A stretch of 64,000 nt of DNA, taken from positions 372,001 through 436,000 of the forward strand of contig NZ_JAJITC010000003.1 of the NCBI RefSeq assembly GCF_020881035.1, given 5' to 3'. Below are positions 1 through 8,282 of the stretch, in pieces (position 1 is the first letter of the stretch; every line of letters starts with the position of its first letter). The notes under the pieces were generated by a model. It did no database searches. It was not told the origin of the DNA and saw only the letters and a program-made list of their open reading frames with translations. A program made the position numbers and the translations under genes. This DNA comes from Paraburkholderia translucens (lineage in GTDB: Bacteria; Pseudomonadota; Gammaproteobacteria; Burkholderiales; Burkholderiaceae).

Positions 1-1
1 T

Positions 2-943
2 ATCGACAGCTGCGACGGCTGCCGGCGCGCGAGCGACAACCTGCGCGCGCTGAGCGGCGCGCTGCGCGCGGCACCGTATCATCGTGCGCCGCAGTCGTTG
101 CGGGCGCGGATCGTGGCGGGCTTGCCTCGCGCGGTCGAAGAGGGAACTTCGGTGTCGGTCACGACGGGGGCGCCTGAAGATGCAGAGGAGGGGGCTGTCG
201 GCAGCGCTAGCGCCGGGATGACGGACGTGGCGACGTACGAACCTCGGCCTCAGCGTCGCGGGGCGCGGCGGCCCGCGTGGCTAGACAGGTGGCTCAGAGG
301 CTTCAGCGGTTCGGGCGGCTCGGGCGATTCACGCGGCCTGCAAACCGCCTTCGGCGGGCCGCTCGCCACGGGCGGCGCCAATCGCGCGGTCGCGCGCGGT
401 AGTCTCGCGGCGCTCGTGATAGCGTTGTGCGCGGCCGCGGCGGTCCTCACGCTGACGCTGCGGCGGCCGGCCGAATTCATGCCATTTGCCGACGAACTCA
501 TCGAGAGCCACGTGCGCGCGCAGGTCTCCGGCCGCGACATTGACGTGATTTCGACCGACCGTCACACGGTCAAGCCGTGGTTTAACGGCCGGATCGACTA
601 TTCGCCGCCGGTCGAGGATCTCGCGGCGAGCGGCTTCGCGCTGCAAGGCGGCCGGCTCGATTACATCGCGCATCAGCGGGTTGCGGTGCTCGTGTACCGC
701 TACGGCAAGCACGTGATCGACGTGTACGTGTTCCCGCAGTCCGCGAGCGGGGGCGCGGCCCGTGGCATCGAGGGCGCGGCGCCGGCATTGCTCGGTCACG
801 ACGGCTATTCGATCGCTCACTGGGACGCGGCGGGCATGACCTGGTGGGCGATTTCGGACGCCGCGCCCGATGCGTTGCGCGGCCTCGAAGCGGCGCTCAG
901 AGCGCGTTTGCAAAGCGGAAGCCAGAGCACGGAAGCGGGATGA
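2..943 (+). CDS. anti-sigma factor, zinc-finger transmembrane type (5' partial)
   Basis: The frame is open to the left edge, so the N-terminus is missing; 313 residues are visible. Visible residues 4-7 read CDGC, the CxxC half of a zinc-binding anti-sigma motif. A hydrophobic segment at about 133-153 is a single membrane span, followed by a roughly 150-residue periplasmic domain containing HVRAQVSG and YRYGKHVIDVYVF. This layout fits anti-sigma factors that hold an ECF sigma factor at the membrane; its sigma gene is expected just upstream, outside the window. Assignment rests on layout and motif. The target sigma factor and the signal cannot be named from this sequence. Confidence 0.75.
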   Translation: MDSCDGCRRASDNLRALSGALRAAPYHRAPQSLRARIVAGLPRAVEEGTSVSVTTGAPEDAEEGAVGSASAGMTDVATYEPRPQRRGARRPAWLDRWLRGFSGSGGSGDSRGLQTAFGGPLATGGANRAVARGSLAALVIALCAAAAVLTLTLRRPAEFMPFADELIESHVRAQVSGRDIDVISTDRHTVKPWFNGRIDYSPPVEDLAASGFALQGGRLDYIAHQRVAVLVYRYGKHVIDVYVFPQSASGGAARGIEGAAPALLGHDGYSIAHWDAAGMTWWAISDAAPDALRGLEAALRARLQSGSQSTEAG

Positions 944-1030
944 GTGGCAAAATCGGCCCGATTTCCGTGACTTGCCACACCTAAGCTCTTGAAAACACAT
1001 CCGATTCCGGCGCTGGATCGACGCAATACC

Positions 1031-1059
1031 TTGCAATCCGTCCCCGTTCGGGTTATACT
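1031..1059 (+). promoter_or_regulatory. sigma-70 type promoter of the rpsF operon
   Basis: TTGCAA (1031-1036) and TATACT (1054-1059) are separated by 17 bp, close to the sigma-70 consensus, and lie about 67 bp before the rpsF start. This is the only good match in the gap after the anti-sigma gene. Seen in sequence; activity is inferred. Confidence 0.6.
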
Positions 1060-1125
1060 CTTTGGCTTCTCACTTGCCGCACCGGTTCCGACGCCCGGGC
1101 GGCTTCAATCCACAAGGAGTGTGTA

Positions 1126-1500
1126 ATGCGTCATTACGAAATCGTCTTTATCGTGCATCCCGATCAGAGCGAGCAGGTGCCCGCCATGATCGAGCGTTAC
1201 AAGAGCACGATCACGTCGCACGGTGGTCAGATTCACCGCGTCGAAGACTGGGGCCGTCGCCAACTGGCCTACATGATCGAGAAACTCGCGAAGGCTCACT
1301 ACGTCTGCATGAACATCGAATGCGACCAGACCGCGCTCGAGGAGCTGGAACACGCGTTCAAGTTCAACGACGCCGTTCTGCGTCACCTCATCGTCAAGAT
1401 GAAGAAGGCCGAAACCGGCCCGTCGCCGATGATGAAGGAAGTGCAGCGCGAAGAAGCCAAGAAATCGGCAGCCGCTCAGCCGACCGAAGCGCAGGCTTAA
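1126..1500 (+). CDS. rpsF: 30S ribosomal protein S6
   Basis: This 124-residue protein is S6, which binds S18 and 16S rRNA on the platform of the small subunit. It opens with [17 protein letters not shown], the conserved first strand, and carries [16 protein letters not shown] and the HLIVKM segment. The C-terminal tail is charged and Ala-rich, as is normal in the family. AAGGAG stands 7 bases before the ATG. It is the first gene of the S6-PriB-S18-L9 operon, an order conserved in many proteobacteria, and is driven by the promoter at 1031-1059. Confidence 0.98.
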   Translation: MRHYEIVFIVHPDQSEQVPAMIERYKSTITSHGGQIHRVEDWGRRQLAYMIEKLAKAHYVCMNIECDQTALEELEHAFKFNDAVLRHLIVKMKKAETGPSPMMKEVQREEAKKSAAAQPTEAQA

Positions 1501-1569
1501 GACACACTATTTAAGCTACCAGACACGCAGCGTCGCTCCGCTCACGTACACGAAGGCATACACAGGTAC

Positions 1570-1869
1570 ATGAACCGGCTGCAACTGACGGCGAGCGTCG
1601 TGGAGCGCGAACCGGTGCGGTATACCCCCGCCGGCGTTCCGATTGCAAGCTGCACGTTGCACCACCGCACGGAAGTCGTCGAGGCGGGCATTGCCCGCCA
1701 GGTCGAGCTGACCATGCAGGCGGTCGCCGCGGGCGAAGCGAGCGGTAAGCTCGAGAACTGTCAGATGGGTGTCGAAACGCTCTTCACAGGTTTTCTGGCG
1801 AAAAAGCATCGTAACGCGCGAACTCTGGTATTTCACATCACAGCATTGCAGGACATTGGAAAGGACTAA
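1570..1869 (+). CDS. priB: primosomal replication protein N (PriB)
   Basis: This is a 99-residue single OB-fold protein that binds single-stranded DNA and helps PriA reload the replisome at stalled forks. It begins [22 protein letters not shown] and contains [15 protein letters not shown] strands (here [11 protein letters not shown]) and a [11 protein letters not shown] segment typical of PriB. It sits between rpsF and rpsR, the standard place in beta- and gamma-proteobacteria. Two bases separate its stop from rpsR, so the two are translated together. The Shine-Dalgarno is weak (cacaggtac), so translation may depend partly on coupling to the operon. Confidence 0.95.
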   Translation: MNRLQLTASVVEREPVRYTPAGVPIASCTLHHRTEVVEAGIARQVELTMQAVAAGEASGKLENCQMGVETLFTGFLAKKHRNARTLVFHITALQDIGKD

Positions 1870-1871
1870 TC

Positions 1872-2147
1872 ATGCCCCGCCCGACTGGTAAGAAATTCGA
1901 CAAGCGTCGTCAGCAACAGAACCCGCTCTTCAAGCGCAAGAAGTTCTGCCGTTTCACGGCTGCTGGCGTCGAGTACATCGACTACAAAGACATCGAAACG
2001 CTGAAGGACTTCATCGGCGAGAACGGCAAGATCACGCCGGCACGTCTCACGGGTACGAAGGCGCATTATCAACGCCAGCTGGACACGGCTATCAAGCGCG
2101 CACGTTTCCTCGCGCTGATGCCGTACACCGACCAGCACAAGGCCTAA
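1872..2147 (+). CDS. rpsR: 30S ribosomal protein S18
   Basis: This is a 91-residue ribosomal protein that pairs with S6 on the 30S platform. The core contains [18 protein letters not shown] and the conserved [16 protein letters not shown] segment, with a basic N-terminus. A single Cys (KFC) remains, so this is the form without a full zinc-binding set. It follows priB by two bases and precedes rplI by 27, all in one transcript. Confidence 0.98.
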   Translation: MPRPTGKKFDKRRQQQNPLFKRKKFCRFTAAGVEYIDYKDIETLKDFIGENGKITPARLTGTKAHYQRQLDTAIKRARFLALMPYTDQHKA

Positions 2148-2174
2148 CCCGACGACGCGATAAGGAGCATCCGA

Positions 2175-2627
2175 ATGCAAATCATTCTTCTGGAAAAGGT
2201 CGTCAATCTGGGTAACCTGGGCGACATCGTGAAGGTCAAGGACGGTTACGCACGTAACTTCCTGATTCCGAACAAGAAAGCTCGCCGAGCAACGAAGGAA
2301 GCCCTGGCTGAATTCGAAGTGCGCCGTGCAGAACTGGAAAAGGTCGCGGCTGAAAAGCTGGCGGCCGCTCAAGCTCAAGGCGAAAAGCTGGCAGGCCAGT
2401 CGGTTCAGATCAATCAGAAGGCCGGCGTCGACGGCCGTCTGTTTGGCTCGGTGACGAACGCCGACATCGCCGAAGCACTGGGCAAGCAAGGCTTCGCAGT
2501 GGAAAAGTCGCAAGTGCGTCTGCCGGAAGGCCCGCTGAAGATGGTTGGCGATCACCCGGTTCAGGTTTCGCTGCACACCGACGTTCTCGTCGATGTGACG
2601 GTGGTCGTGATCGGCGAACACGTCTAA
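2175..2627 (+). CDS. rplI: 50S ribosomal protein L9
   Basis: This is 150 residues, the full family length. The N-terminal domain, [20 protein letters not shown] with [13 protein letters not shown], binds 23S rRNA. It is joined by a long Ala/Glu/Lys-rich connecting helix (about 41-75) to a C-terminal domain containing [19 protein letters not shown] lies upstream of the ATG. It is the last gene of the operon and is followed within 40 bases by a strong intrinsic terminator. Confidence 0.98.
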   Translation: MQIILLEKVVNLGNLGDIVKVKDGYARNFLIPNKKARRATKEALAEFEVRRAELEKVAAEKLAAAQAQGEKLAGQSVQINQKAGVDGRLFGSVTNADIAEALGKQGFAVEKSQVRLPEGPLKMVGDHPVQVSLHTDVLVDVTVVVIGEHV

Positions 2628-2664
2628 GCATCAGGCAGGATCAGCCAGCTTATTGCTGGTGAAG

Positions 2665-2698
2665 AGCAGGGGCCGGGTAACCGGCCCCTGCTTTTTTT
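2665..2698 (+). terminator. intrinsic terminator of rpsF-priB-rpsR-rplI
   Basis: A 12-bp perfect stem (2665-2676 with 2681-2692) with loop GTAA is followed by a T run. It separates the ribosomal operon from dnaB. Confidence 0.92.
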
Positions 2699-2781
2699 AT
2701 GCCCGACTATCTCCCGTCTATCTGCTCTTTTGCGTTTTTTCCGCTCGCAGCCGTCGCCGGATTGCCCGATAATTCCTCCCC

Positions 2782-4170
2782 ATGAACGCACCGTCCAAAG
2801 ATCCTCAACTCGAGTCGCTGAAAGTCCCGCCGCATTCGATCGAAGCCGAGCAATCGGTGCTGGGCGGCCTGCTGCTCGACAACGCGGCCTGGGACCGCAT
2901 CGCCGACTTCCTCGCGCAGAGCGACTTCTACCGCTACGACCACCGCATCATCTTCGAGCACATCGGCAAGCTCATCGCGGCCACGCGTCCGGCCGACGTG
3001 GTGACGGTCTATGAAGCGCTAGGGACCTCGGGCAAGGCGGAAGAGGTCGGTGGACTCGCTTACCTGAACGCGCTTGCGCAGAACACACCAAGCGCGGCCA
3101 ATATTCGCCGCTATGCGGAAATCGTGCGCGACCGCGCGGTGCTGCGCCGGCTCGTGTCGGTCGCCGATGAAATCTCCGCTGACGCGTTCAACCCGCAAGG
3201 CAAGGAAGTCCGGCAATTGCTGGACGAAGCCGAATCGAAGGTGTTTTCGATCGCCGAAGACGGCGCGCGCGGCACCCAGGGCTTTCTCGAGATCGGGCCG
3301 CTGCTGACCCAGGTGGTCGAGCGGATCGACACGCTCTATCACACCGCCAATCCGAGCGACGTGACCGGCACGCCGACCGGCTTCGTCGATCTGGATCGTA
3401 TGACCTCGGGCATGCACGGCGGCGAGCTGATCATCGTCGCGGGCCGTCCGTCGATGGGTAAGACGGCGTTTTCGATGAACATCGGCGAATACGTCGCGGT
3501 CGAGTACGGACTCCCGGTTGCGGTGTTTTCGATGGAAATGCCGGGCACGCAGCTCACGATGCGTATGCTCGGCTCGGTCGGCCGGCTCGACCAGCATCGC
3601 ATGCGCACCGGGCGGCTCACCGACGAGGATTGGCCGAAGCTCACACACGCGGTGCAGAAGATGAGCGAGGCACAGATCTTCATCGACGAAACCGGCGGTC
3701 TGAACCCGATGGAGCTGCGCTCGCGCGCGCGCCGGCTCTCACGCCAGTGCGGCAAGCTCGGGCTCATCATCATCGACTACCTGCAGCTGATGAGCGGTTC
3801 GTCGGCGGGAGAAAACCGTGCGACCGAAATCTCGGAAATTTCGCGTTCGCTCAAGGGCCTCGCGAAGGAGCTCGACGTACCGGTGATCGCGTTGTCGCAG
3901 CTGAACCGCGGTCTCGAGCAGCGGCCGAACAAGCGGCCGATCATGTCGGATCTGCGCGAATCGGGCGCGATCGAACAGGACGCCGACGTGATCCTGTTCA
4001 TCTACCGCGATGAAGTGTACAACCCGGACAGTCCCGACAAGGGCACCGCGGAGATCATCATCGGCAAACAACGGAATGGTCCGATCGGCCCCGTTCGGCT
4101 CACGTTCCATGGTCAATACACGAAGTTTGACAACTTTGCCGGCGCGCAGAACTTCTACGGCGGCGAGTGA
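2782..4170 (+). CDS. dnaB: replicative DNA helicase DnaB
   Basis: This 462-residue RecA-fold hexameric helicase unwinds DNA 5' to 3' at the replication fork. The N-terminal domain begins PPHSIEAEQSVLGGLLLD. The ATPase domain has Walker A GRPSMGKTAF near residues 220-228, Walker B LIIIDYLQLM, and the SDLRESGAIEQDADV arginine-finger region. Length and motifs are complete and there is no intein. The start is fixed by homology, but no Shine-Dalgarno precedes it. Instead GATAAT (2768-2773) ends 8 bases before the ATG, which might mean a very short leader. The gene stands alone after the rplI terminator. Confidence 0.97.
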   Translation: MNAPSKDPQLESLKVPPHSIEAEQSVLGGLLLDNAAWDRIADFLAQSDFYRYDHRIIFEHIGKLIAATRPADVVTVYEALGTSGKAEEVGGLAYLNALAQNTPSAANIRRYAEIVRDRAVLRRLVSVADEISADAFNPQGKEVRQLLDEAESKVFSIAEDGARGTQGFLEIGPLLTQVVERIDTLYHTANPSDVTGTPTGFVDLDRMTSGMHGGELIIVAGRPSMGKTAFSMNIGEYVAVEYGLPVAVFSMEMPGTQLTMRMLGSVGRLDQHRMRTGRLTDEDWPKLTHAVQKMSEAQIFIDETGGLNPMELRSRARRLSRQCGKLGLIIIDYLQLMSGSSAGENRATEISEISRSLKGLAKELDVPVIALSQLNRGLEQRPNKRPIMSDLRESGAIEQDADVILFIYRDEVYNPDSPDKGTAEIIIGKQRNGPIGPVRLTFHGQYTKFDNFAGAQNFYGGE

Positions 4171-4189
4171 CGCAAAAGGTCGCGGGCTG

Positions 4190-4238
4190 TTGTAACGGCG
4201 CTGTCACAAGTGCGGCGTTGGTTACACAACGGTACAAT
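4190..4238 (+). promoter_or_regulatory. possible Pho-box-like repeat and -10 element before the phosphate genes
   Basis: TTGTAAC (4190-4196) and CTGTCAC (4201-4207) form a 7-4-7 direct repeat resembling the PhoB box (CTGTCAT units 11 bp apart). TACAAT at 4233-4238 could be the -10 element, though it lies farther from the repeat than in a standard Pho promoter. Tentative. Confidence 0.35.
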
Positions 4239-4285
4239 ATGGCGGTTTTATGTCAGCCTTTATGTGACCCATTTTCAGGATCCCA

Positions 4286-4912
4286 ATGTTCGGTCGATTC
4301 ATGCCCACCGAGGGCAAGTTTTTTGAAATATTCAATTCGCACGCAACGTGCATCATCTCGGCGAGCCGCGAACTCGAGCTCCTGATCGACAATCTGCAGG
4401 ACGCCGAAACCCACAAACAGAACGTGCAAAAGGCCGAGAAAGCGGCCGACAAGCTCACGCACGAAGCGATCGACCTGCTGCACAAGACCTTCATCACGCC
4501 GCTCGACCGCGACGAGATCCACAAGCTGATCACGACGATGGACGACATCCTCGACCTGATGGAGGACGTCGCCACCGCGATCTCGCTGTACGACGTGCAA
4601 GCGGTCACGTCGGAGGCGAGCCAGCTCGCGCATATCTGCACGGCGACCTGCGAACGTGTGCAGTTCGCGGTGAGCCTGCTGTCGGACTTGAAGCAGGCGA
4701 GCCAGATTCTGAAGGCTTGCGAGGACATCGACCGGCTCGAATCGGAAGCCGACCGCGTGCTGCGCGCGGCGATGTCGAAGCTGTTCCGCGAGGAAGACGA
4801 CGTCAAGGTCCTGATCAAGCTGAAGGCGATCTACGAGCTGCTCGAAACGATCACGGACAAATGTGAGGATGTGGCGAACATCATCGAAGGCATCGTGCTG
4901 GAAAACGCATAA
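4286..4912 (+). CDS. DUF47 (PhoU-like) protein, Pit accessory
   Basis: This 208-residue all-helical protein belongs to the DUF47/TIGR00153 family, distantly related to PhoU. It begins MFGRFMPTEGKFFEIFNSHA and shows repeated acidic helices with LTHEAIDLLHKTFITPLDR and a DDILDLMEDVATAI segment, matching the metal-binding PhoU-like bundle. Its stop codon overlaps the start of the phosphate permease by one base (TAATG), so the two are translationally coupled. Family members next to pit genes are thought to modulate Pit transport; that role is inferred here from the pairing. Confidence 0.9.
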   Translation: MFGRFMPTEGKFFEIFNSHATCIISASRELELLIDNLQDAETHKQNVQKAEKAADKLTHEAIDLLHKTFITPLDRDEIHKLITTMDDILDLMEDVATAISLYDVQAVTSEASQLAHICTATCERVQFAVSLLSDLKQASQILKACEDIDRLESEADRVLRAAMSKLFREEDDVKVLIKLKAIYELLETITDKCEDVANIIEGIVLENA

Positions 4913-5922
4913 TGCAATCGATACAACTCGCTATCTGGGTCGTCGCCGGCCTGGTCGCCATTGCGCTGGTGTTCGACTTCATGAACGGCTTTCACGACGC
5001 GGCCAATTCGATCGCCACGGTCGTGTCGACCGGGGTGCTGAAGCCGCAGCAGGCGGTGGCGTTCGCGGCGGCGTTCAACGTCATCGCGTACTTCGTGTTC
5101 CACCTGAAGGTGGCCGCCACCGTGGGCAAGGGCACGATCGACCCGGACATCGTCGATCACTACGTGATCTTCGGCGCGCTGGTCGGTGCGATCGTGTGGA
5201 ACGTCATCACCTGGGTGTACGGCATTCCGTCCAGCTCGTCGCACGCGCTGATCGGCGGCCTCGTGGGCGCGGCGCTCGCGAAGTCGGGCTGGGGGGCGCT
5301 GAACTGGGACGGGCTGATGAAGACCGTGGCGTTCATTTTCATTTCGCCGCTGCTCGGCTTCGTGCTCGGCTCGTTTTTCATGCTGCTGGTGTCGTGGCTG
5401 TACTTCCGCACGCCGCCCAGCAAGGTCGACCGGCGCTTTCGCCGGATGCAGCTGATCTCCGCTGGCCTGTATAGCCTCGGTCATGGTGGCAACGATGCTC
5501 AGAAGACCATCGGCATCATCTGGATGCTGCTGATCGCAACGGGCTTTGCGTCGCTGAAAGCGGACGCGCCGCCGCTGTGGGTGATCGGCGGCTGTTATCT
5601 GTCGATGGGTCTCGGTACGCTGTTCGGCGGCTGGCGCATCGTGCGCACGATGGGGCAGAAAATCACCAAGCTCAAGCCAGTCGGCGGCTTCTGCGCGGAG
5701 GCAGGCGGGGCGATCACGCTATTTACCGCCTCAGCGCTCGGCATTCCCGTATCCACCACGCATACGATTACCGGCGCGATCGTCGGGGTCGGCGCGACGC
5801 AGAAGCTCAGCGCGGTGCGTTGGGGCGTCGCCGGCAACATCGTTTGGGCGTGGATTCTGACGATTCCGGCTTCCGCGATCCTGTCGGGCGGGGCCTGGTG
5901 GGTGGGGCACCACTTCCTGTAA
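4912..5922 (+). CDS. pit: inorganic phosphate transporter, PiT family
   Basis: This 336-residue polytopic inner-membrane protein takes up phosphate, usually as a metal-phosphate complex, using the proton gradient. The two inverted PiT signatures are visible: FMNGFHDAANSIATVVSTG near residues 24-42 and GHGGNDAQKTIGII near 190. It also has the SSSHALIGG and STTHTITGAIVG motifs of the family. About ten hydrophobic segments can be counted. It lacks the large cytoplasmic loop of PitA from enteric bacteria and so belongs to the shorter class. It is coupled to the DUF47 gene upstream. Confidence 0.94.
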   Translation: MQSIQLAIWVVAGLVAIALVFDFMNGFHDAANSIATVVSTGVLKPQQAVAFAAAFNVIAYFVFHLKVAATVGKGTIDPDIVDHYVIFGALVGAIVWNVITWVYGIPSSSSHALIGGLVGAALAKSGWGALNWDGLMKTVAFIFISPLLGFVLGSFFMLLVSWLYFRTPPSKVDRRFRRMQLISAGLYSLGHGGNDAQKTIGIIWMLLIATGFASLKADAPPLWVIGGCYLSMGLGTLFGGWRIVRTMGQKITKLKPVGGFCAEAGGAITLFTASALGIPVSTTHTITGAIVGVGATQKLSAVRWGVAGNIVWAWILTIPASAILSGGAWWVGHHFL

Positions 5923-6079
5923 TCACCGTGCGATGCGGGCCTGCGCTGCCGGAGCTGGCTTACCGGCACGCGCGGGCTTCGGCTTCAAGCCGCCCGTTGC
6001 ATCGCATCGTTTGCCTCGGCAGTTCAACTTACAGAGCGCGATTCCGTCGTCCTGACGGCCGTCGCGGTGCTCGACGCGT

Positions 6080-6886
6080 TCAGATCAGCGGCGCGTTCGC
6101 ACCGTCCATCGGGATGATCGCGCCGGTCACATAGCTCGCTCGGCGACTCGCGAGGAACAGCGCCACGTCGGCGATTTCCTCCGGCCTGGCATAGCGGCCG
6201 AGCGGCATCCTGGCCTGGCCGCGTGCGAGGGCTTCGTCGTTACCGATGCCTTGCTGCGCCGCCTCCAGCCGGACCGCTTCCTCGACGCGCTCGGTCAGCG
6301 TCGGGCCCGGGTTGATCGCGTTGATGCGGATGCCGTAGCGCGCGTAGTAATGCGCGAGGCCGACGGTCGCGAGCATCAGCGCCGCATTGGCCGCGCCGCC
6401 CGCGATATGAATGTCGGTGGCGATTTTGCCGCCCATGCCGATGATATTGACGATCGTGCCCGGCTCGGCACCGCCGTCGGCCTTGGCGCGCTCGGCCATC
6501 CGGCGCAGCACTTCCTGCTGCGGATAGATGTAAGGGAAATACTTCGCTTCCATCGTCGCGCGGAATGCATCGGCATCCAGCGTTTCCGGGTCGTAGCGGC
6601 GCGCGGCACCGGCGCTGTTGATCAGCACGTCGATCGGACCCACCGCGGTGCTGACTTCTTCGACGATATCGGCGGCGCTGTGCGGCTCGTGCAGATCGGC
6701 GCGCGTGCGGTGCACGTGAAATCCTTCCTCCTTCAGCTGTTCGAAGGCGCGCGCCAGATTGGCGGGATCGCGCGACACGATCGCGACCTTCGCGCCTTCC
6801 TGGGCGAAGGCGCGCGCGCAGGCAAAGCCGATGCCTTTGCTGCCGCCGGTAATCAGCACCACTTTGCTTTTGAGCCCGAGTTCCAT
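6080..6886 (-). CDS. divergent short-chain dehydrogenase/reductase lacking Ser-Tyr-Lys
   Basis: This is a 268-residue Rossmann-fold protein. The nucleotide site TGGSKGIG is at residues 13-20, with the NSAG motif at 90-93 and the INAINPGPT and YVTGAIIPMDGA segments of classical SDRs. The catalytic YxxxK is absent: residues 163-167 read GGAAN, and the serine strand reads IVNIIGMGG rather than IVNISS. Cofactor binding is therefore likely, but ordinary SDR chemistry is doubtful. The ATG at 6886 is preferred over a GTG three codons earlier because a GGCGGG stretch lies 7-9 bases upstream of it. It lies 51 bp downstream of the NlpC/P60 gene. Substrate unknown. Confidence 0.85.
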   Translation of the reverse strand: MELGLKSKVVLITGGSKGIGFACARAFAQEGAKVAIVSRDPANLARAFEQLKEEGFHVHRTRADLHEPHSAADIVEEVSTAVGPIDVLINSAGAARRYDPETLDADAFRATMEAKYFPYIYPQQEVLRRMAERAKADGGAEPGTIVNIIGMGGKIATDIHIAGGAANAALMLATVGLAHYYARYGIRINAINPGPTLTERVEEAVRLEAAQQGIGNDEALARGQARMPLGRYARPEEIADVALFLASRRASYVTGAIIPMDGANAPLI

Positions 6887-6937
6887 TGTCGTCACCCGCC
6901 GTCGAAAGAATATCGATGACGATAGCAGATCAGGGCC

Positions 6938-8071
6938 TCAGTAGTTGCCGTTCGCGAAACGGGCAATCGGGTCGTCGCCGCTTTGCGTGGGCGCGGGCAT
7001 GCCGTGGGAAGCCGTCGATGCGCGCATGAGCCGTACGCCGCCGACGGTGTCGTCGATCTGTTGCGCCTGCCGGGCTTGGCGTTGCGCGACGGACGCGGGC
7101 GGCGGCGGTTCGAACGCATCGGCGGCGGCGTTGATTGCGTCGGGTGCAGCTGGCGGTAGGGCGCGAGCAGTAGTCGCCGGCTGCATCGATTGGATGGGGG
7201 AAGAAGCGCCGTTTTCATGCGTACTGCCTCGAGCCACCGGGACCACCGCGGGTGCCGCGGCGCCCGCCGGGCGCGCTTGCCACTGCGCAGTGCCGAGGCC
7301 CGGCGGCGGCTCGAACTGATCGGCTTGCGCGACAGGCGCATCGCCGCTTGCATCGGCCGCCGTGGTCGCGTCCGTGACCCGCTGGGCCGTTGCCGTCGGC
7401 GGCGCTCCCGCATAGGCCGACGTTGCCGGAACCGCCACGATGGTTCCCGTGCCCGCGGCGGTTGCCGCCACACCGCGCTCCGTCTGCGGGGCTGCTGCCT
7501 GATAGCTCGGCGTATCGAACGGCGCCGGCGTCGCGGTCGGTCCCGCCATCCGGCGGATGCCGTCGAAGCGCTTGGCCCAGTAGGGGTTGGTCAGATAGTC
7601 GAGCCGCACCGTGCCGCCCGTCGACGGCGCGTTGACGAAGCGCAGCTTACCGACATAGATGCCGACGTGCGAATGCGCGCGCCCCGTCGTATTGAAAAAG
7701 ATCAGATCGCCGGGCGCGATTTCGTCGGGTTCGATCGATTCGCCGCGCCCGCTCATCTCGGCGGTCGTGCGCGGCAGGTTCACCGACGCGGCGCGCAGCA
7801 CCACGTAGCGCACGAGTCCGCTGCAATCGAAACCGCTATCGGGCGTATTGCCGCCCCAGCGGTACGGAACACCGACGAGGCTCATCGCCTGAATCGAGAT
7901 TTCCTCGCGGCCGATGCTGTGATCGACGAAGTGGGGGAAGCCGGGCGGGGGCGTGTGAGAGGCGCCATTCGCGGCCACGATGCCGCCCGAGCCACGCGAC
8001 GTCTTTTGCGGCGCGCCGGCGCAGGCGGCGAGCAGCAGGACGGGCAGCAGCGAAATGGCGAGTCGGCGCAT
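6938..8071 (-). CDS. NlpC/P60 (C40) peptidoglycan hydrolase lipoprotein
   Basis: This is 377 residues. The start at MRRLAISLLPVLLLAAC gives a clean lipoprotein signal with lipobox LAAC, which argues against the longer frame upstream. The C40 domain (about 55-170) has the catalytic Cys in GFDCSGLVRYV and the His in HSHVGIYVG, so it should cleave D-gamma-glutamyl-meso-diaminopimelate bonds in stem peptides. The C-terminal half is a low-complexity Ala/Pro/Gln/Thr tail, probably disordered, with no recognisable domain. An SDR gene follows. Physiological role, whether growth or separation, is not evident from context. Confidence 0.88.
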   Translation of the reverse strand: MRRLAISLLPVLLLAACAGAPQKTSRGSGGIVAANGASHTPPPGFPHFVDHSIGREEISIQAMSLVGVPYRWGGNTPDSGFDCSGLVRYVVLRAASVNLPRTTAEMSGRGESIEPDEIAPGDLIFFNTTGRAHSHVGIYVGKLRFVNAPSTGGTVRLDYLTNPYWAKRFDGIRRMAGPTATPAPFDTPSYQAAAPQTERGVAATAAGTGTIVAVPATSAYAGAPPTATAQRVTDATTAADASGDAPVAQADQFEPPPGLGTAQWQARPAGAAAPAVVPVARGSTHENGASSPIQSMQPATTARALPPAAPDAINAAADAFEPPPPASVAQRQARQAQQIDDTVGGVRLMRASTASHGMPAPTQSGDDPIARFANGNY

Positions 8072-8211
8072 GAAGACGGCAGGGGCGGTAAGCGCCCATT
8101 TACTCACTGACGATGTCGCGATGTTAGTCGCCCCACAAGGCTGCCGCAAGAAATGTTGATAAATTACTTGAAGTTTGCGCGCTAAGTGTTGCCCGCGCGG
8201 AACGCCGGGGC

Positions 8212-8249
8212 AATAAAAAGCCGCGTCCGGAACGAACCGGACGCGGCTT
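8212..8249 (-). terminator. intrinsic terminator of the PhoH-like gene
   Basis: A 13-bp stem (8218-8230 with 8237-8249) has a T tract at 8212-8217 when read on the minus strand. It stands 34 bases after the PhoH-like stop. Confidence 0.88.
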
Positions 8250-8282
8250 GCGATGAAGAGCCGGAAAAATCCCAGCGAAAGC

